A stretch of 64,000 bases of DNA from Sediminicola sp035798135 (GCA_035798135.1 JAPFBR010000002.1:62001-126000); one strand, 5' to 3'; counted from the first letter of the stretch, positions 8,708-17,490 are shown. Numbers and translations: made by a program. The notes: generated by a model from the sequence alone, not told the origin.

Positions 8708-9700
8708 ATGGGAACAACTACAACACGAAATAACATTAAATTGGGTTTGTTTGTAATAATAGGTACTATTCTTTTGGTGGTAGCTTCTTATTTGATTGGG
8801 AACAATAAAAGCATGTTTAGCAAGACATTTTCCTTAAGTGCAAAATTCAATAATGTTAATGGATTGATTTTGGGCAATAACGTACGGTTTTCGGGAATTG
8901 TTGTGGGTACCGTAAAAGCCATTGAAATGGAAAGTGATACCCTAATTAGGGTCCGGATGGCCATTGAGGAAAAAATGCAGCAATTTATAAAGAAGGATGC
9001 CATTGCTACGATTGGCTCGGATGGACTTGTTGGGAGTATGATCATTAATATTATACCTGGAAAAAATAACGCTCCCTTGGTCCAGGATAACGATGAAATT
9101 TCTTCCTACAGCAGAATAGCCACTGAGGATATGTTGAGCACTTTAAATGTGACCAATGAAAATGCGGCGATGCTGACGGCAGATTTATTGAAGGTCTCCC
9201 AATCTTTGACCAAGGGTAAGGGGACTATGGGCCGCTTACTGAACGATACCGTAATGGCTTCCAATCTAGAAAAGATCGTTATTAATCTAAAGCTGACAAG
9301 TGAGCAGGCTAATATAGCCTTTGCCAAGTTGAACAAAATGGTAAATATCATTGATCTTCAGGGGAGCACCGCAGGAATATTATTGAGTGATACCATATCC
9401 GGAAATCAAATGAAGCAGGTTATTACTAATTTGCAGGCAACAAGCTTAAAAATAGAGGCGATTACCAAAGATGTTCAAGTCTTGGTCAAAAATGTAAAAG
9501 AAGGCGAGGGGGCCCTGGACTATCTGACTACAGATACTTTATTGGTCCAAAAACTGGATGCTACCCTTAAAAATATTGAATTGGGAACAGAAAAATTTGA
9601 TAAAAACATGGAAGCCCTCAAGCACAACTTTTTGTTTAGGGGGTATTTTAAAAAATTGGAAAAGAAACAGCTCAAGGAAGAAAAAAGGAGAAAAAATTAA
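8708..9700 (+). CDS. MCE-domain substrate-binding protein (MlaD family)
   Basis: A 330-residue protein with one N-terminal membrane helix (LGLFVIIGTILLVVASYLIG, about residues 11-30), then an MCE domain at about 38-115 with the family stretch FNNVNGLILGNNVRFSGIVVGTV and GSDGLVGSMIINIIPG. The remaining 200 residues are helical and amphipathic, with repeated acidic and Asn-rich segments, and end in a strongly basic tail. In Mla systems this subunit is anchored in the inner membrane and forms the lipid channel ring in the periplasm. Outer-membrane and periplasmic Mla partners are absent from the window. Confidence 0.9.
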   Translation: MGTTTTRNNIKLGLFVIIGTILLVVASYLIGNNKSMFSKTFSLSAKFNNVNGLILGNNVRFSGIVVGTVKAIEMESDTLIRVRMAIEEKMQQFIKKDAIATIGSDGLVGSMIINIIPGKNNAPLVQDNDEISSYSRIATEDMLSTLNVTNENAAMLTADLLKVSQSLTKGKGTMGRLLNDTVMASNLEKIVINLKLTSEQANIAFAKLNKMVNIIDLQGSTAGILLSDTISGNQMKQVITNLQATSLKIEAITKDVQVLVKNVKEGEGALDYLTTDTLLVQKLDATLKNIELGTEKFDKNMEALKHNFLFRGYFKKLEKKQLKEEKRRKN

Positions 9701-9712
9701 TTTTAATTTCCC

Positions 9713-10081
9713 TTAAATTTTAATTATATCTGTTGGGGTTTCAATCAAAATGGTCAACTTACCACGAATTGCTATAGGTTGTTTCATGATATCTGGATTA
9801 TGGCGAATCATTTTAATCCAATCGTCATCAGAAAAATCATGATGTTCTTTAAATTTGGCAATATAGATGGGATGGTCTTGGTTCACCAAATCTTCAATTT
9901 CCATATCTAAACGCCCTGCCAGCTCTGCGATCTGTGTTCCGGTAAGGGGAGTTTTTAAAATGTCTATTTCATGTATGGGCAATCCTTCCGCTTTGGCATA
10001 GGCCAAAGTCTGCTTGGCCCTTGTGGAATTGGAACTGTAGTACAAGGTAATTTGTCGCTCTGAAGTGGCTATTTCTCCCAT
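9713..10081 (-). CDS. ArsC/Spx-fold protein lacking the catalytic cysteine
   Basis: A 122-residue protein with the thioredoxin-like ArsC family layout: an N-terminal strand and loop ITLYYSSNSTRAKQTLAYAK, the central PLTGTQIAELAGRL, and the C-terminal pair MKQPIAIRGKLTILIETP. In true arsenate reductases the loop carries a Cys followed by Arg. Here the Cys position is Ser, and the whole protein has no cysteine, so it cannot use the usual redox chemistry. It is the last gene of a four-gene unit starting with the WG-repeat gene, with 14 nt to the gene before. A binding or regulatory role is possible. Confidence 0.8.
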   Translation of the reverse strand: MGEIATSERQITLYYSSNSTRAKQTLAYAKAEGLPIHEIDILKTPLTGTQIAELAGRLDMEIEDLVNQDHPIYIAKFKEHHDFSDDDWIKMIRHNPDIMKQPIAIRGKLTILIETPTDIIKI

Positions 10082-10095
10082 GATCGTAGTATTAG

Positions 10096-10320
10096 TTAAG
10101 GGTGTTTGATTTGTGTTTTGTGCGTTTCCAAATGGTGCTTTAGTAATTGTTTTAGACTGTCCAAGTAGGCAATGAAGGTGGTTTTATCCATATTGGGGTG
10201 GCTTTCATTAGGTATAGTTATTGGGTCCTCGTCTAAAAAATGGTACAATTCTGGGTAATTGGCTTCAATGTTTGAAGTCAATTGGGTTATCTTGTTTATT
10301 ATGGACATAAAATTGGTCAT
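10096..10320 (-). CDS. Small protein of unknown function
   Basis: A 74-residue protein in the middle of the same unit (12-14 nt gaps on both sides). It has an N-terminal helix MSIINKITQLTSNIEANYPELYHFLDEDP, a Pro/Ser linker with PITIPNESHPNMD, and a second helix YLDSLKQLLKHHLETH. This helix-linker-helix pattern with PELxxFLDE looks like a small flavobacterial family often found near USP genes, but no function is known to me. The tight spacing supports it as a real gene. Confidence 0.7.
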   Translation of the reverse strand: MTNFMSIINKITQLTSNIEANYPELYHFLDEDPITIPNESHPNMDKTTFIAYLDSLKQLLKHHLETHKTQIKHP

Positions 10321-10332
10321 AATATAAGTATT

Positions 10333-10752
10333 TTAGGGTTGCTGTGGTTCCATAATGGAATAAAAAGCTTCACTGTCCATTATATACTCTGTAATAGCAA
10401 AGACTTCCTTTCTATTATTTCTGAATGTTTTTACAAAATGGGTTATTTCCTGCTCCAAGTGTTGGTGCTCCATAGCTATGACACCGGCATCTTGTCTCTT
10501 TGGATTTTCTACCAAATATCCTATTTGTATCATATGTTTTCCCACTTTATCCAAAAGATCGTCACATGTTTTGGCCAACTCAAAAAGATCGGTTTTGATT
10601 TCCTTTACCATTGTCAAATTCTCAGCTTTGGTGATCCAGATGAAATATTTATCAATAAGATGATGTAGAAAGCGAACATCATCTTTATAAAAAAGCAGAT
10701 CGGATTTCCAGTGTTCGGCTAAAACGTAAATTTCTTCCCAATTGGTTTTCAT
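10333..10752 (-). CDS. Helical-bundle protein, paralogue of the 21.8 kb gene
   Basis: A 139-residue, all-helical protein with no signal peptide or cysteine cluster. The segment YKDDVRFLHHLIDKYFIWI (about 22-40) aligns by eye with IKDEQLFLNNLIKSYTIQL in the protein encoded at 21815-22267. Both then have three further long helices, suggesting a four-helix cytoplasmic bundle. It lies 14 nt after the WG-repeat gene and 12 nt before the 74-residue gene. The function is unknown; its place in a CRP/FNR-box unit suggests a stress role. Confidence 0.75.
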   Translation of the reverse strand: MKTNWEEIYVLAEHWKSDLLFYKDDVRFLHHLIDKYFIWITKAENLTMVKEIKTDLFELAKTCDDLLDKVGKHMIQIGYLVENPKRQDAGVIAMEHQHLEQEITHFVKTFRNNRKEVFAITEYIMDSEAFYSIMEPQQP

Positions 10753-10766
10753 GATCTTGATAATAT

Positions 10767-11396
10767 TTACAGGGTTAATTTTCTTATTTCCAAACTGTTA
10801 TCCTCATTCCTAACGGCTATCAAATTATCGTTGAGTAATTTGGTCCTCAACCAAGGGGTCTTATATCTTTTAGAGGTCATTTGAATATTGGTCGGTTTAG
10901 TTAAATATTCGATTATTTTTCCAGAGGTATCCATTAAGACTTCATGGAATTTATAATCATAGATTTTTAGTTTAAATTCATTCTCGCCTTTTAAAACCTT
11001 TTCAAAAATAATACCTGTATAGTATCCACTTTCATATTGGGCCACATTCAAGAATTGATAGTCTATGATCAGCTTGCCTGCAGTATCAATGAAGCCATAA
11101 TAAGGTATCCCTTCTTCTATTTTTTTGACAAGACATCTGCCCTGTTTAAAACTGGGGGATTTCACCCCCAATATTCCAAAGGCAGAGGGGTCTGCGTTAC
11201 GGTCCCAAACAAGATCCTTTCTAAAATCAATGATAAGATCCCCTTTGGTGTTGATGAATCCCCATTGTCCTCCTTTTTTAATGGCTGCAAGCCCCTCACT
11301 GAAGGGGGCAATTTCCTCAATGCCCGTTAAAGCCTGTGCAATGGTGAATAGTGGCATCAATAAAAATATTACAAATAGTGTCATTTTGTTTTTCAT
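10767..11396 (-). CDS. Secreted WG-repeat protein
   Basis: A 209-residue protein with an N-terminal signal peptide (MKNKMTLFVIFLLMPLFTIAQA, cleavage likely after QA). It then carries WG-type repeats (beta-hairpin units with W/Y-G-F-I-D/N-T-x-G): KGGQWGFINTKGDLIID at about 41-57 and IPYYGFIDTAGKLIIDYQF at about 97-115. EIAPFSEGLAAIKK is a typical lead-in. WG repeats are thought to bind proteins at the envelope, but the partner is unknown. It is the first gene of a four-gene minus-strand unit with its own CRP/FNR-type promoter 60 nt upstream. Confidence 0.85.
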   Translation of the reverse strand: MKNKMTLFVIFLLMPLFTIAQALTGIEEIAPFSEGLAAIKKGGQWGFINTKGDLIIDFRKDLVWDRNADPSAFGILGVKSPSFKQGRCLVKKIEEGIPYYGFIDTAGKLIIDYQFLNVAQYESGYYTGIIFEKVLKGENEFKLKIYDYKFHEVLMDTSGKIIEYLTKPTNIQMTSKRYKTPWLRTKLLNDNLIAVRNEDNSLEIRKLTL

Positions 11397-11420
11397 GGTA
11401 TTCTTATTTTAAGATACTGT

Positions 11421-11462
11421 CAAAGTATTATAAGTTGTGTTCATATAAAATGATAATTATCA
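11421..11462 (-). promoter_or_regulatory. CRP/FNR-type box plus -7-like element of the WG-repeat operon
   Basis: A perfect palindrome TGATAATTATCA (11451-11462) is followed on the minus strand, after 23 nt, by the one-base-shorter -7 variant TACTTTG (11427-11421). The box centre is 60 nt from the ATG at 11396. It lies exactly 50 nt from the box that faces hpf, so the two divergent units have one box each. Confidence 0.65.
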
Positions 11463-11500
11463 GGTGTACAAAGGGTGGTCCCTTGTGTTTTTGGATCATA

Positions 11501-11543
11501 TGACAATAATCATAGTAACCGATTGTTACAATAATTATTTTTA
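11501..11543 (+). promoter_or_regulatory. CRP/FNR-type box plus -7 element of hpf
   Basis: TGACAATAATCA (11501-11512) is followed after 23 nt by TATTTTTA (11536-11543). The predicted transcript start near 11548 leaves a 25-nt leader before the hpf ATG. The box sequence is identical to the one before the USP gene at 18981. Confidence 0.65.
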
Positions 11544-11572
11544 TAAAAAGACTCCTTTTAAATCGTGCCATT

Positions 11573-11875
11573 ATGACCATAAATGTTCAATATGTTAAAA
11601 TGCCCACCAGCGAGGCAACGACTGAATTTATAACCAAAAAATTGGACAAGTTGGGTGATCGATACAATTGGGTGATTTCTGCCAATGTGTATTTTAAATT
11701 GGAAAATGATCCTTCGGAAAAAGGTAAAATTTGTGAAATTGAGTTGAGTGCTCCAGGTCCAAGGTTATTTGCCAAATCCAATGAGGCACATTTTGAAAAG
11801 GCTGCTGTTGCCACATTCAACGATTTGGAAAGACAATTGAAAAAGCACAATGAAAAGCGAAACAAAAAATTCTAG
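11573..11875 (+). CDS. hpf: Ribosome hibernation promoting factor (short HPF/YfiA type)
   Basis: A 100-residue protein with the S30AE beta-alpha-beta-beta-beta-alpha fold of short HPF/YfiA. The N-terminal strand INVQYVKMPTSEATTEFITKKLDKL is followed by the strand VISANVYFKLEN and the basic C-terminal helix ATFNDLERQLKKHNEKRNKKF. These proteins bind the 30S subunit of idle ribosomes and silence them during starvation or low energy. The gene stands under a CRP/FNR-type promoter and 93 nt before the first USP gene, with which it may be cotranscribed. Confidence 0.92.
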   Translation: MTINVQYVKMPTSEATTEFITKKLDKLGDRYNWVISANVYFKLENDPSEKGKICEIELSAPGPRLFAKSNEAHFEKAAVATFNDLERQLKKHNEKRNKKF

Positions 11876-11968
11876 ATAACTTAAAACAAAGCGTAATCCA
11901 AGGGGTTTCCATGTTTAATAAATAATTGATTTTTAAAATTCAAAGGCAATATTGTAATTAGCTCAACA

Positions 11969-12802
11969 ATGAAAAAATTATTGGTTCCTGTCGATTTTTC
12001 GGAATTTTCCGAATACGCCTTAGAAGTGGCCGCGAGTCTAGCTAAAAGGCATAATGCGGAAATTTCGGTCTTTCATATGTTAGGAATTTCAGAATCTGTA
12101 TTTGTAGCCAATGAGGCCGCAGAAATGGCTGAGGCCAAGTATTATATGAACATGGCCAAGGACAAGTTCACCACGTTTTTGAATAAGGATTATTTAAAGG
12201 GCATTAAAATAACAGAAGTAATACAGAATTATAAGGTTTTTAGCGAAATTAATGAGCTTGCCAAGGAAATGGACATTGACCTGATAATTATGGGATCCCA
12301 TGGTTCGAAGGGTTTGAGTGAATTTTTTGTGGGTTCCAATACTGAAAAAGTGGTACGGACCTCATCCGTGCCGGTACTGGTTATAAAACAACGAAGGCCC
12401 GATTTTAAATTGGAAAAGGTTGTTTTTGCATGCGATTTTAAAATAGAGAATCTATATGCCTTTATTCATGCCGTCAAGCTCTTTTCTGAACAAGAGGCAA
12501 AGATTAATTTGGTTTATGTAAATAGGCCAAGCGAATATTTTATAACCAAAGCAGAATTGGATGAGAGAATTGCCTATTTTATGTCCAAGGTGAGGGATCA
12601 GAATTTGGAAAACATAGAGGTTGATTATGTTACCGATTATTCCATAGAACATGGAATATTAGCGTATTGTAAAAAGATCCATGCCGATCTTGTGGCTATC
12701 CCTACACATGGCAGAAAAGGTTGGGCGCATTTTTTTGTGGGTAGCTTAGGGGAAAATATAGCCAATCATGCGCACATGCCAGTAATGACTTTTAGAATAT
12801 AA
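11969..12802 (+). CDS. Tandem universal stress protein, divergent type
   Basis: A 277-residue protein with two USP domains (about 1-145 and 150-277). Domain 1 starts MKKLLVPVDFSEFSEYAL and has the ATP-binding loop GSHGSKGLSEFFVGS (G-x2-G-x9-G-S). Domain 2 keeps a near-complete loop, PTHGRKGWAHFFVGS, and so differs from the other seven USPs here, whose second domains have lost it. It is thus the least degenerate tandem USP in the island. No box of its own is visible; the 93-nt gap to hpf allows readthrough from the hpf promoter. Confidence 0.93.
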   Translation: MKKLLVPVDFSEFSEYALEVAASLAKRHNAEISVFHMLGISESVFVANEAAEMAEAKYYMNMAKDKFTTFLNKDYLKGIKITEVIQNYKVFSEINELAKEMDIDLIIMGSHGSKGLSEFFVGSNTEKVVRTSSVPVLVIKQRRPDFKLEKVVFACDFKIENLYAFIHAVKLFSEQEAKINLVYVNRPSEYFITKAELDERIAYFMSKVRDQNLENIEVDYVTDYSIEHGILAYCKKIHADLVAIPTHGRKGWAHFFVGSLGENIANHAHMPVMTFRI

Positions 12803-12838
12803 ATTTTTTTAAGAGTAGTAATAGACCATATATTATTT

Positions 12839-13531
12839 TTAAAAGTTTTTAAGCACCTTCTCCAAGCGGGGTCTTTTATGCCTGCTTATTGGTAATTCCC
12901 TGCCGTGTACCTCTACTATTTTACTATTGAAACGTTCAATCTTTTCCAAGTTGACAATATAGGATTTGTGAATGCGAAGAAACTTACCATCTGGCAACTT
13001 GTCCTCAAATGCCTTCATGGTTGAAAGTACAATGACATTACCTTGCTTGGTAATCAATTTTATATAATCTCCCAAAGCCTCTATCCATTCGATGTCATCC
13101 ATAAAAACCTTTCTTTTTTTGAGATTACTTTTTACGAAGAAAAATTCCTTCTCCTCTTCATCGTTATGGATAAGCTTATAATTGGTAATGGCCCTTTCTA
13201 TAGAATTGTTGAAACGACTACTGGTAATGGGTTTTTGTAAATAGTCTGTTACCCCGTATTCGAAAGCTTTGAAGGCATATTCCGTTTTGCCGGTGATAAG
13301 AATTATCTGAGGCCTTTTCTTTAGGGATTCCAGGAGGTCGAAGCCATTGATGATGGGCATTTCTATATCCAAGAAAATGAGATCAATCTCTAATTCTTTA
13401 ATTCCTTTGTTTGCTTCCATGGCATTGCCATATTCCGATAAAAGTGTAAGGTGTGGATGATCTTTAATTAGTTTGGCCACAGCCAAACGTTGCGTTGGGG
13501 AATCGTCGATAATGATACTTTTTAATTGCAT
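12839..13531 (-). CDS. LytTR-type response regulator
   Basis: A 230-residue two-domain regulator. The receiver (about 1-120) has the acidic pair in IIIDDSP, the phospho-acceptor Asp in LIFLDIEMPIINGFDLL and the Lys in YLQKPI. The LytTR DNA-binding domain (about 130-230) has IEWIEALGDYIKLIT and FLRIHKSYIVNLEKIERF. A longer frame begins at 13558, but the ATG at 13531 gives the usual start MQLKSIIIDDSP. No partner kinase is next to it. It is the only clear two-component regulator inside the USP island, so a role in controlling it is possible but not shown. Confidence 0.93.
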   Translation of the reverse strand: MQLKSIIIDDSPTQRLAVAKLIKDHPHLTLLSEYGNAMEANKGIKELEIDLIFLDIEMPIINGFDLLESLKKRPQIILITGKTEYAFKAFEYGVTDYLQKPITSSRFNNSIERAITNYKLIHNDEEEKEFFFVKSNLKKRKVFMDDIEWIEALGDYIKLITKQGNVIVLSTMKAFEDKLPDGKFLRIHKSYIVNLEKIERFNSKIVEVHGRELPISRHKRPRLEKVLKNF

Positions 13532-13558
13532 AACATGGGATTTAAGAAGTATCTCCAA

Positions 13559-13924
13559 TATGCTCTAAATGACAACAACGGTCTTTTTTGGGGAGAACAA
13601 AATGGTACATAGGTAATTTTTAATAAAATACCATTTTAATGGGGAATTTTCATTTGTTGATCATTTTAAGGTGAATTTGGTTGGATACTTTGGGTTGTTT
13701 TAAAAATTGTTCATATCAAAAATATACGAAATTAATGGGTAGGTATATGACACAAATCAGTTTGTTATAATAAAAAAAGGCAGAAAACAATTTTAATTCT
13801 TCACATTTTAGGATATTGAAATTCAAACTTGGCCATTGGAATGGCGAAATGAAATTCTATAAAGTACTCCGGTAAAATGATTTTCAAGAGCTGTAATCCA
13901 AGACTAAAGGCTTATAATGGCAAC
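13559..13924. other. Intergenic region before the USP operon
   Basis: This stretch lies between the divergent LytTR and USP genes and has no open frame with coding character. It is AT-rich with poly-A runs. Apart from the box that begins at 13925, I see no hairpin or repeat in it. Confidence 0.5.
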
Positions 13925-13967
13925 TGATATTTATCATTGTTTCCGCTATGGTGTAGGAGTACTTTTA
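13925..13967 (+). promoter_or_regulatory. CRP/FNR-type box plus -7 element of the four-gene USP operon
   Basis: The palindrome TGATATTTATCA (13925-13936) is followed after 23 nt by TACTTTTA (13960-13967). The predicted start near 13972 leaves a 19-nt leader before the ATG at 13991. Confidence 0.65.
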
Positions 13968-13990
13968 AAGGAAAGGTTTAATTATATCAT

Positions 13991-14836
13991 ATGAAAACAA
14001 TTTTGATACCCACCGACTTTTCTGATAATGCTTTGAATGCAATTAGTTATGCCGTAAAATTTTTCAAGTATCAACGTTGTGATATGTATTTGATGCATGC
14101 CTATGCCGATGAGGTTTATAGCAACTCCGGTGATATATCTACTTCCGATTTTGAGATTTTTAAAGATAAAATCAAAAAAAAGGTGGATGGTGACTTGGAA
14201 AAATTGCTGGTGAAGATTAATGAAATATCACCAAATCCAAGACACCAATATAAGACCTTGTCCGTTTTTGGATCCCTTATAGATTCTGCCAATGATTTTG
14301 TAGAAGAAATGAACATTGATATTGTGGTAATGGGAACAAAAGGGGCGACCAATGACCAGAAACTTACTTTTGGATCCCACACCGTGCAGGTATTAAAATA
14401 TGTTCAATGCCCTGTATTGGCTATACCGGAGAACTATGAATATATTAAACCCAAGAAAATACTATTCCCAACAGATTATATGGCACCCTACAAAAGAAGG
14501 GAATTGAAGCTCTTATGTGATTTGGCATGTTCTTACAGGTCGGAGATCCATTTTTTATATCTATCCAGGTTTGAAAAATTGGCAAGGCGACAGGAAGACA
14601 ATAAGATGTTTTTGGAAGGAGCTTTACAAGAACTAGCGCTCATCTTTGAAATTGTAGATAGCGAGGAACGTACAGAGACCATACAAAAATATATAGAAAT
14701 CAATGATATTCAATTATTGGTAATGGTGAATTCCCGACATTCCTTTTTGGAAAATATGCTATACCAATCTACCATAGATCAATTGGGATTGGCCATAAAA
14801 GTGCCATTTTTGGTCATGCAGAATTTGGTCAGATGA
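13991..14836 (+). CDS. Universal stress protein (tandem, first of operon)
   Basis: A 281-residue tandem USP. Domain 1 begins MKTILIPTDFSDNALNAISYA and keeps the ATP loop GTKGATNDQKLTFGS near residues 116-130. Domain 2 begins KKILFPTDYMAPYKRRELK but lacks the G-x2-G-x9-G loop. Instead it ends with the shared paralogue motif MVNSRHSFLENML and a PFLVM strand. It is the first gene of a four-gene run of USPs on the plus strand and follows a CRP/FNR-type promoter. ATP binding by domain 1 is likely from the motif; the physiological target is unknown. Confidence 0.93.
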   Translation: MKTILIPTDFSDNALNAISYAVKFFKYQRCDMYLMHAYADEVYSNSGDISTSDFEIFKDKIKKKVDGDLEKLLVKINEISPNPRHQYKTLSVFGSLIDSANDFVEEMNIDIVVMGTKGATNDQKLTFGSHTVQVLKYVQCPVLAIPENYEYIKPKKILFPTDYMAPYKRRELKLLCDLACSYRSEIHFLYLSRFEKLARRQEDNKMFLEGALQELALIFEIVDSEERTETIQKYIEINDIQLLVMVNSRHSFLENMLYQSTIDQLGLAIKVPFLVMQNLVR

Positions 14837-14852
14837 CACTAAACAGGTATTT

Positions 14853-15710
14853 ATGAAACATATACTATTACCTACCGACTTCTCCAATAACGCATGGAAT
14901 GCTATTACCTATGCCTTGGCCTTTTTTAAAAATGAGGTTTGCAGCTTTTATATTTTGCATACCTATACCCCATCTTTTTATAGGGTAGATTATATGCTTG
15001 GGGGTCCATCATTCAGTGCCATACCAGATGCTGGAGTAGAGGCCTCACTTAAGGGATTGGAAAAAACGCTAAAGGATATTAATAAACAGCACACCAATTC
15101 CAAGCACACCTTTAAGACCTTATCGGCCTTTAACGTATTAACGGATGAAATCAATGAGGTAGTGGAGAGTAAGAGGATTGATTTGATCGTAATGGGAACA
15201 CAGGGTGCCACTGGCGCCAAGGATCTTTTTATCGGAACCAATACCGTCCATGTACTGCGGAAGGTCAAAATTCCGGTTTTGGCCGTACCAGCAGGCTACG
15301 CATACAAAGAGATTCAAAAAATTGTATTTGCCACAGATTATTGGACCCAATACAAGAAAGAGGAAATAGAGCCATTGGCTTTGATTGCAAAAATGCACAA
15401 GGCCAAACTTATAGTTTTACATGTCCTGGAAGAAATGGGTCTTTGGGAAAAGCAGGAAGAGAACAAAAAGGAATTAACAATTTTTTTAGGGGATATCCCT
15501 CATTCCTTTGATCAAATGGAAAGCAAGCACGTGGCCGATGCCATACAGGATTATATGGAAAGCAAACAATTGGATCTTTTGGCAATGCAAAATAGGAAAC
15601 ACTTTTTTTGGGAGCGTTTGCTAACCCGCCAAAATGTGGATGCCATAGGTTTTCATCTTAAGGTGCCTTTTCTAGTCCTAAGGGATACAGGCAATTCCAC
15701 CAAACAATGA
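14853..15710 (+). CDS. Universal stress protein (tandem, second of operon)
   Basis: A 285-residue tandem USP, 16 nt after the previous one. Domain 1 starts MKHILLPTDFSNNAWNAITYAL with the ATP loop GTQGATGAKDLFIGTNT (about 113-129). Domain 2 starts KIVFATDYWTQYKKEEIEPL and ends with the degenerate motif MQNRKHFFWERLL plus PFLVLRD. It is closest by eye to the USPs at 19920 and 15712, which share GTQGATGAK, as expected from local duplication. The tight spacing argues for cotranscription. Confidence 0.93.
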   Translation: MKHILLPTDFSNNAWNAITYALAFFKNEVCSFYILHTYTPSFYRVDYMLGGPSFSAIPDAGVEASLKGLEKTLKDINKQHTNSKHTFKTLSAFNVLTDEINEVVESKRIDLIVMGTQGATGAKDLFIGTNTVHVLRKVKIPVLAVPAGYAYKEIQKIVFATDYWTQYKKEEIEPLALIAKMHKAKLIVLHVLEEMGLWEKQEENKKELTIFLGDIPHSFDQMESKHVADAIQDYMESKQLDLLAMQNRKHFFWERLLTRQNVDAIGFHLKVPFLVLRDTGNSTKQ

Positions 15711-15711
15711 A

Positions 15712-16563
15712 ATGATGAATAATATTCTAATACCTACCGACTTTTCAGACAACTCATGGAATGCTATTTTCTGTGCGCTGAAGCTCTATTGGAATGTGCA
15801 ATGTACATTTCATATACTACATGTTTATGAAGTAAGTGCCTCTCAGATAAAAGGTGCCCGAGATTCCCAAAAAGCAGGCAAGCTATTTGAAACCCTAGCC
15901 ATGGAATCGGAAAAGGGACTCTCTGTATTTCTGGATTATTTGGAAAAAAACCATTCCAATCCCAAACATACTTTTGCGACTATATCCAAGTCTGATCATT
16001 TAGTGGGAGCCATAAAGGAACTAGTCTTTGAGCAACCCATAAAGATGATTGTCATGGGGACCCAAGGTGCTACGGGAGCCAAGGAAGTATTTATGGGAAG
16101 CAATGCCGTCCACGTTATAAAAGGGATAAGAAACTGTTCAATTTTGGCAGTTCCGGAAGAGTTTAATTTCCAAAAATTGAATCATTTGGTGTTTCCCACA
16201 GATTTTAAAAGGTTCTACAATAGAATTGAGTTGTTGCCATTAGTAGAATTGGCTTTGACATGGGATTCCACAATACATGTTTATCATGTAGCACAGGAAG
16301 TGGCACTTACCAAAGAACAAAAGACCAACCAGGAAATTTTAAAGGAACTATTAAAAGGGACGAAAGTAACCTTCCACGAAGAAAATATACATACTACAAT
16401 TGCTGAGTCCGTTGTAGAATTCTCCTTGAAATTAAAAGCGGACATGGTAGTGTTGATCCATTACCAGCATACGTTTTTAGAAAAATTAGCCCAGGAACCT
16501 GTAGTGAAAAAAGTAGGGTTCCATACCAAAGTACCCTTACTGGTACTCCCAGAATTGTCTTGA
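15712..16563 (+). CDS. Universal stress protein (tandem, third of operon)
   Basis: A 283-residue tandem USP that starts 1 nt after the stop of the previous gene, which implies translational coupling. Two ATGs in a row (15712 and 15715) could serve; NNILIPTDFSDNSWNAIFCAL follows. The ATP loop GTQGATGAKEVFMGSNA is present in domain 1. Domain 2 begins HLVFPTDFKRFYNRIELLPL and ends with the motif IHYQHTFLEKLAQEP, a variant of the Asn-x-x-His motif of the paralogues. The role is as for the other copies. Confidence 0.92.
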   Translation: MMNNILIPTDFSDNSWNAIFCALKLYWNVQCTFHILHVYEVSASQIKGARDSQKAGKLFETLAMESEKGLSVFLDYLEKNHSNPKHTFATISKSDHLVGAIKELVFEQPIKMIVMGTQGATGAKEVFMGSNAVHVIKGIRNCSILAVPEEFNFQKLNHLVFPTDFKRFYNRIELLPLVELALTWDSTIHVYHVAQEVALTKEQKTNQEILKELLKGTKVTFHEENIHTTIAESVVEFSLKLKADMVVLIHYQHTFLEKLAQEPVVKKVGFHTKVPLLVLPELS

Positions 16564-16617
16564 TAATAAGAATGGCAATTTTAGGAGCAAAGTGAAAGTA
16601 ATATTTAAAAAAGTGTT

Positions 16618-17469
16618 ATGATGAAGATATTATTGCCCACCGACTTTTCCAACAACGCATTGAATGCCATTAACTATGCAATTTACTTATTTGAAAAGGT
16701 AGAATGTACCTTTTATATCTTCCATACAGTACAGATAGGGCCTTCCGGTTTTAGTAGTATTTTCAATAAGGAAAGGGATACCAGACTATACAAAATAACA
16801 GTGCAGGAAGCTGAGGACAGTCTGAAGGCACTGAAAGTAGCATTGGAAGAAAAAAAGCAAAACTCCCAGCATACCTTTATAACCCTTACACATACCGATA
16901 CTTTATTGAACGCCATAGGAAAGAACGTCATCAACAAGGACATTGATTATATTTTTATGGGAACCAAAGGAGCTTCTGGTGTAAAATCAATATTTCTTGG
17001 AAGCAATACGGTAAGTGTGATCAAAAACATCACTTTCTGTCCGTTAGTAGCAGTTCCAGAAGAATATAGTTTTGATATTCCCGATGAAATTTTATTTACT
17101 ACGGATTTTAAGCATGACTATAATGAAGTAGAACTGGAGCCTTTAATCGCGATTGCAAAATTGTGGAATTCTAAAATAGTTGCTGTATACTTTGGACTGA
17201 CAGACGCTTTGGATAAGCGTCAAAAAGAGGTGAAGGAGACGTTAAAAAATCGATTTTCAGATTTTTCATACAGTATGGCTCAAGGGTATGCCGATATTTC
17301 CGTTGCAGATGCCATCAACGAATATGCAGTAAAAAACAAAGCAATAGGTATGATAGCTATGATGAATAGAAAGCATGGTTTTTTTGAAAAATTAACGCGG
17401 GAACCAATTATTAAAAGTATAGCCTTTAGCACGGAAATTCCCCTGTTTATTTTTCCAAAAATAGAATGA
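16618..17469 (+). CDS. Universal stress protein (tandem, fourth of operon)
   Basis: A 283-residue tandem USP, 54 nt after the previous gene and on the same strand. Domain 1 begins MKILLPTDFSNNALNAINYAI and has GTKGASGVKSIFLGSNT as ATP loop. Domain 2 begins EILFTTDFKHDYNEVELEPL and ends MMNRKHGFFEKLTREPI with PLFIFPKIE. The two ATGs (16618, 16621) make the exact start uncertain by one residue. No new CRP/FNR-type box is seen in the 54-nt gap, so it probably belongs to the same transcript. Confidence 0.92.
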   Translation: MMKILLPTDFSNNALNAINYAIYLFEKVECTFYIFHTVQIGPSGFSSIFNKERDTRLYKITVQEAEDSLKALKVALEEKKQNSQHTFITLTHTDTLLNAIGKNVINKDIDYIFMGTKGASGVKSIFLGSNTVSVIKNITFCPLVAVPEEYSFDIPDEILFTTDFKHDYNEVELEPLIAIAKLWNSKIVAVYFGLTDALDKRQKEVKETLKNRFSDFSYSMAQGYADISVADAINEYAVKNKAIGMIAMMNRKHGFFEKLTREPIIKSIAFSTEIPLFIFPKIE

Positions 17470-17490
17470 TAAGGTGGCCTAGTCAACAAA

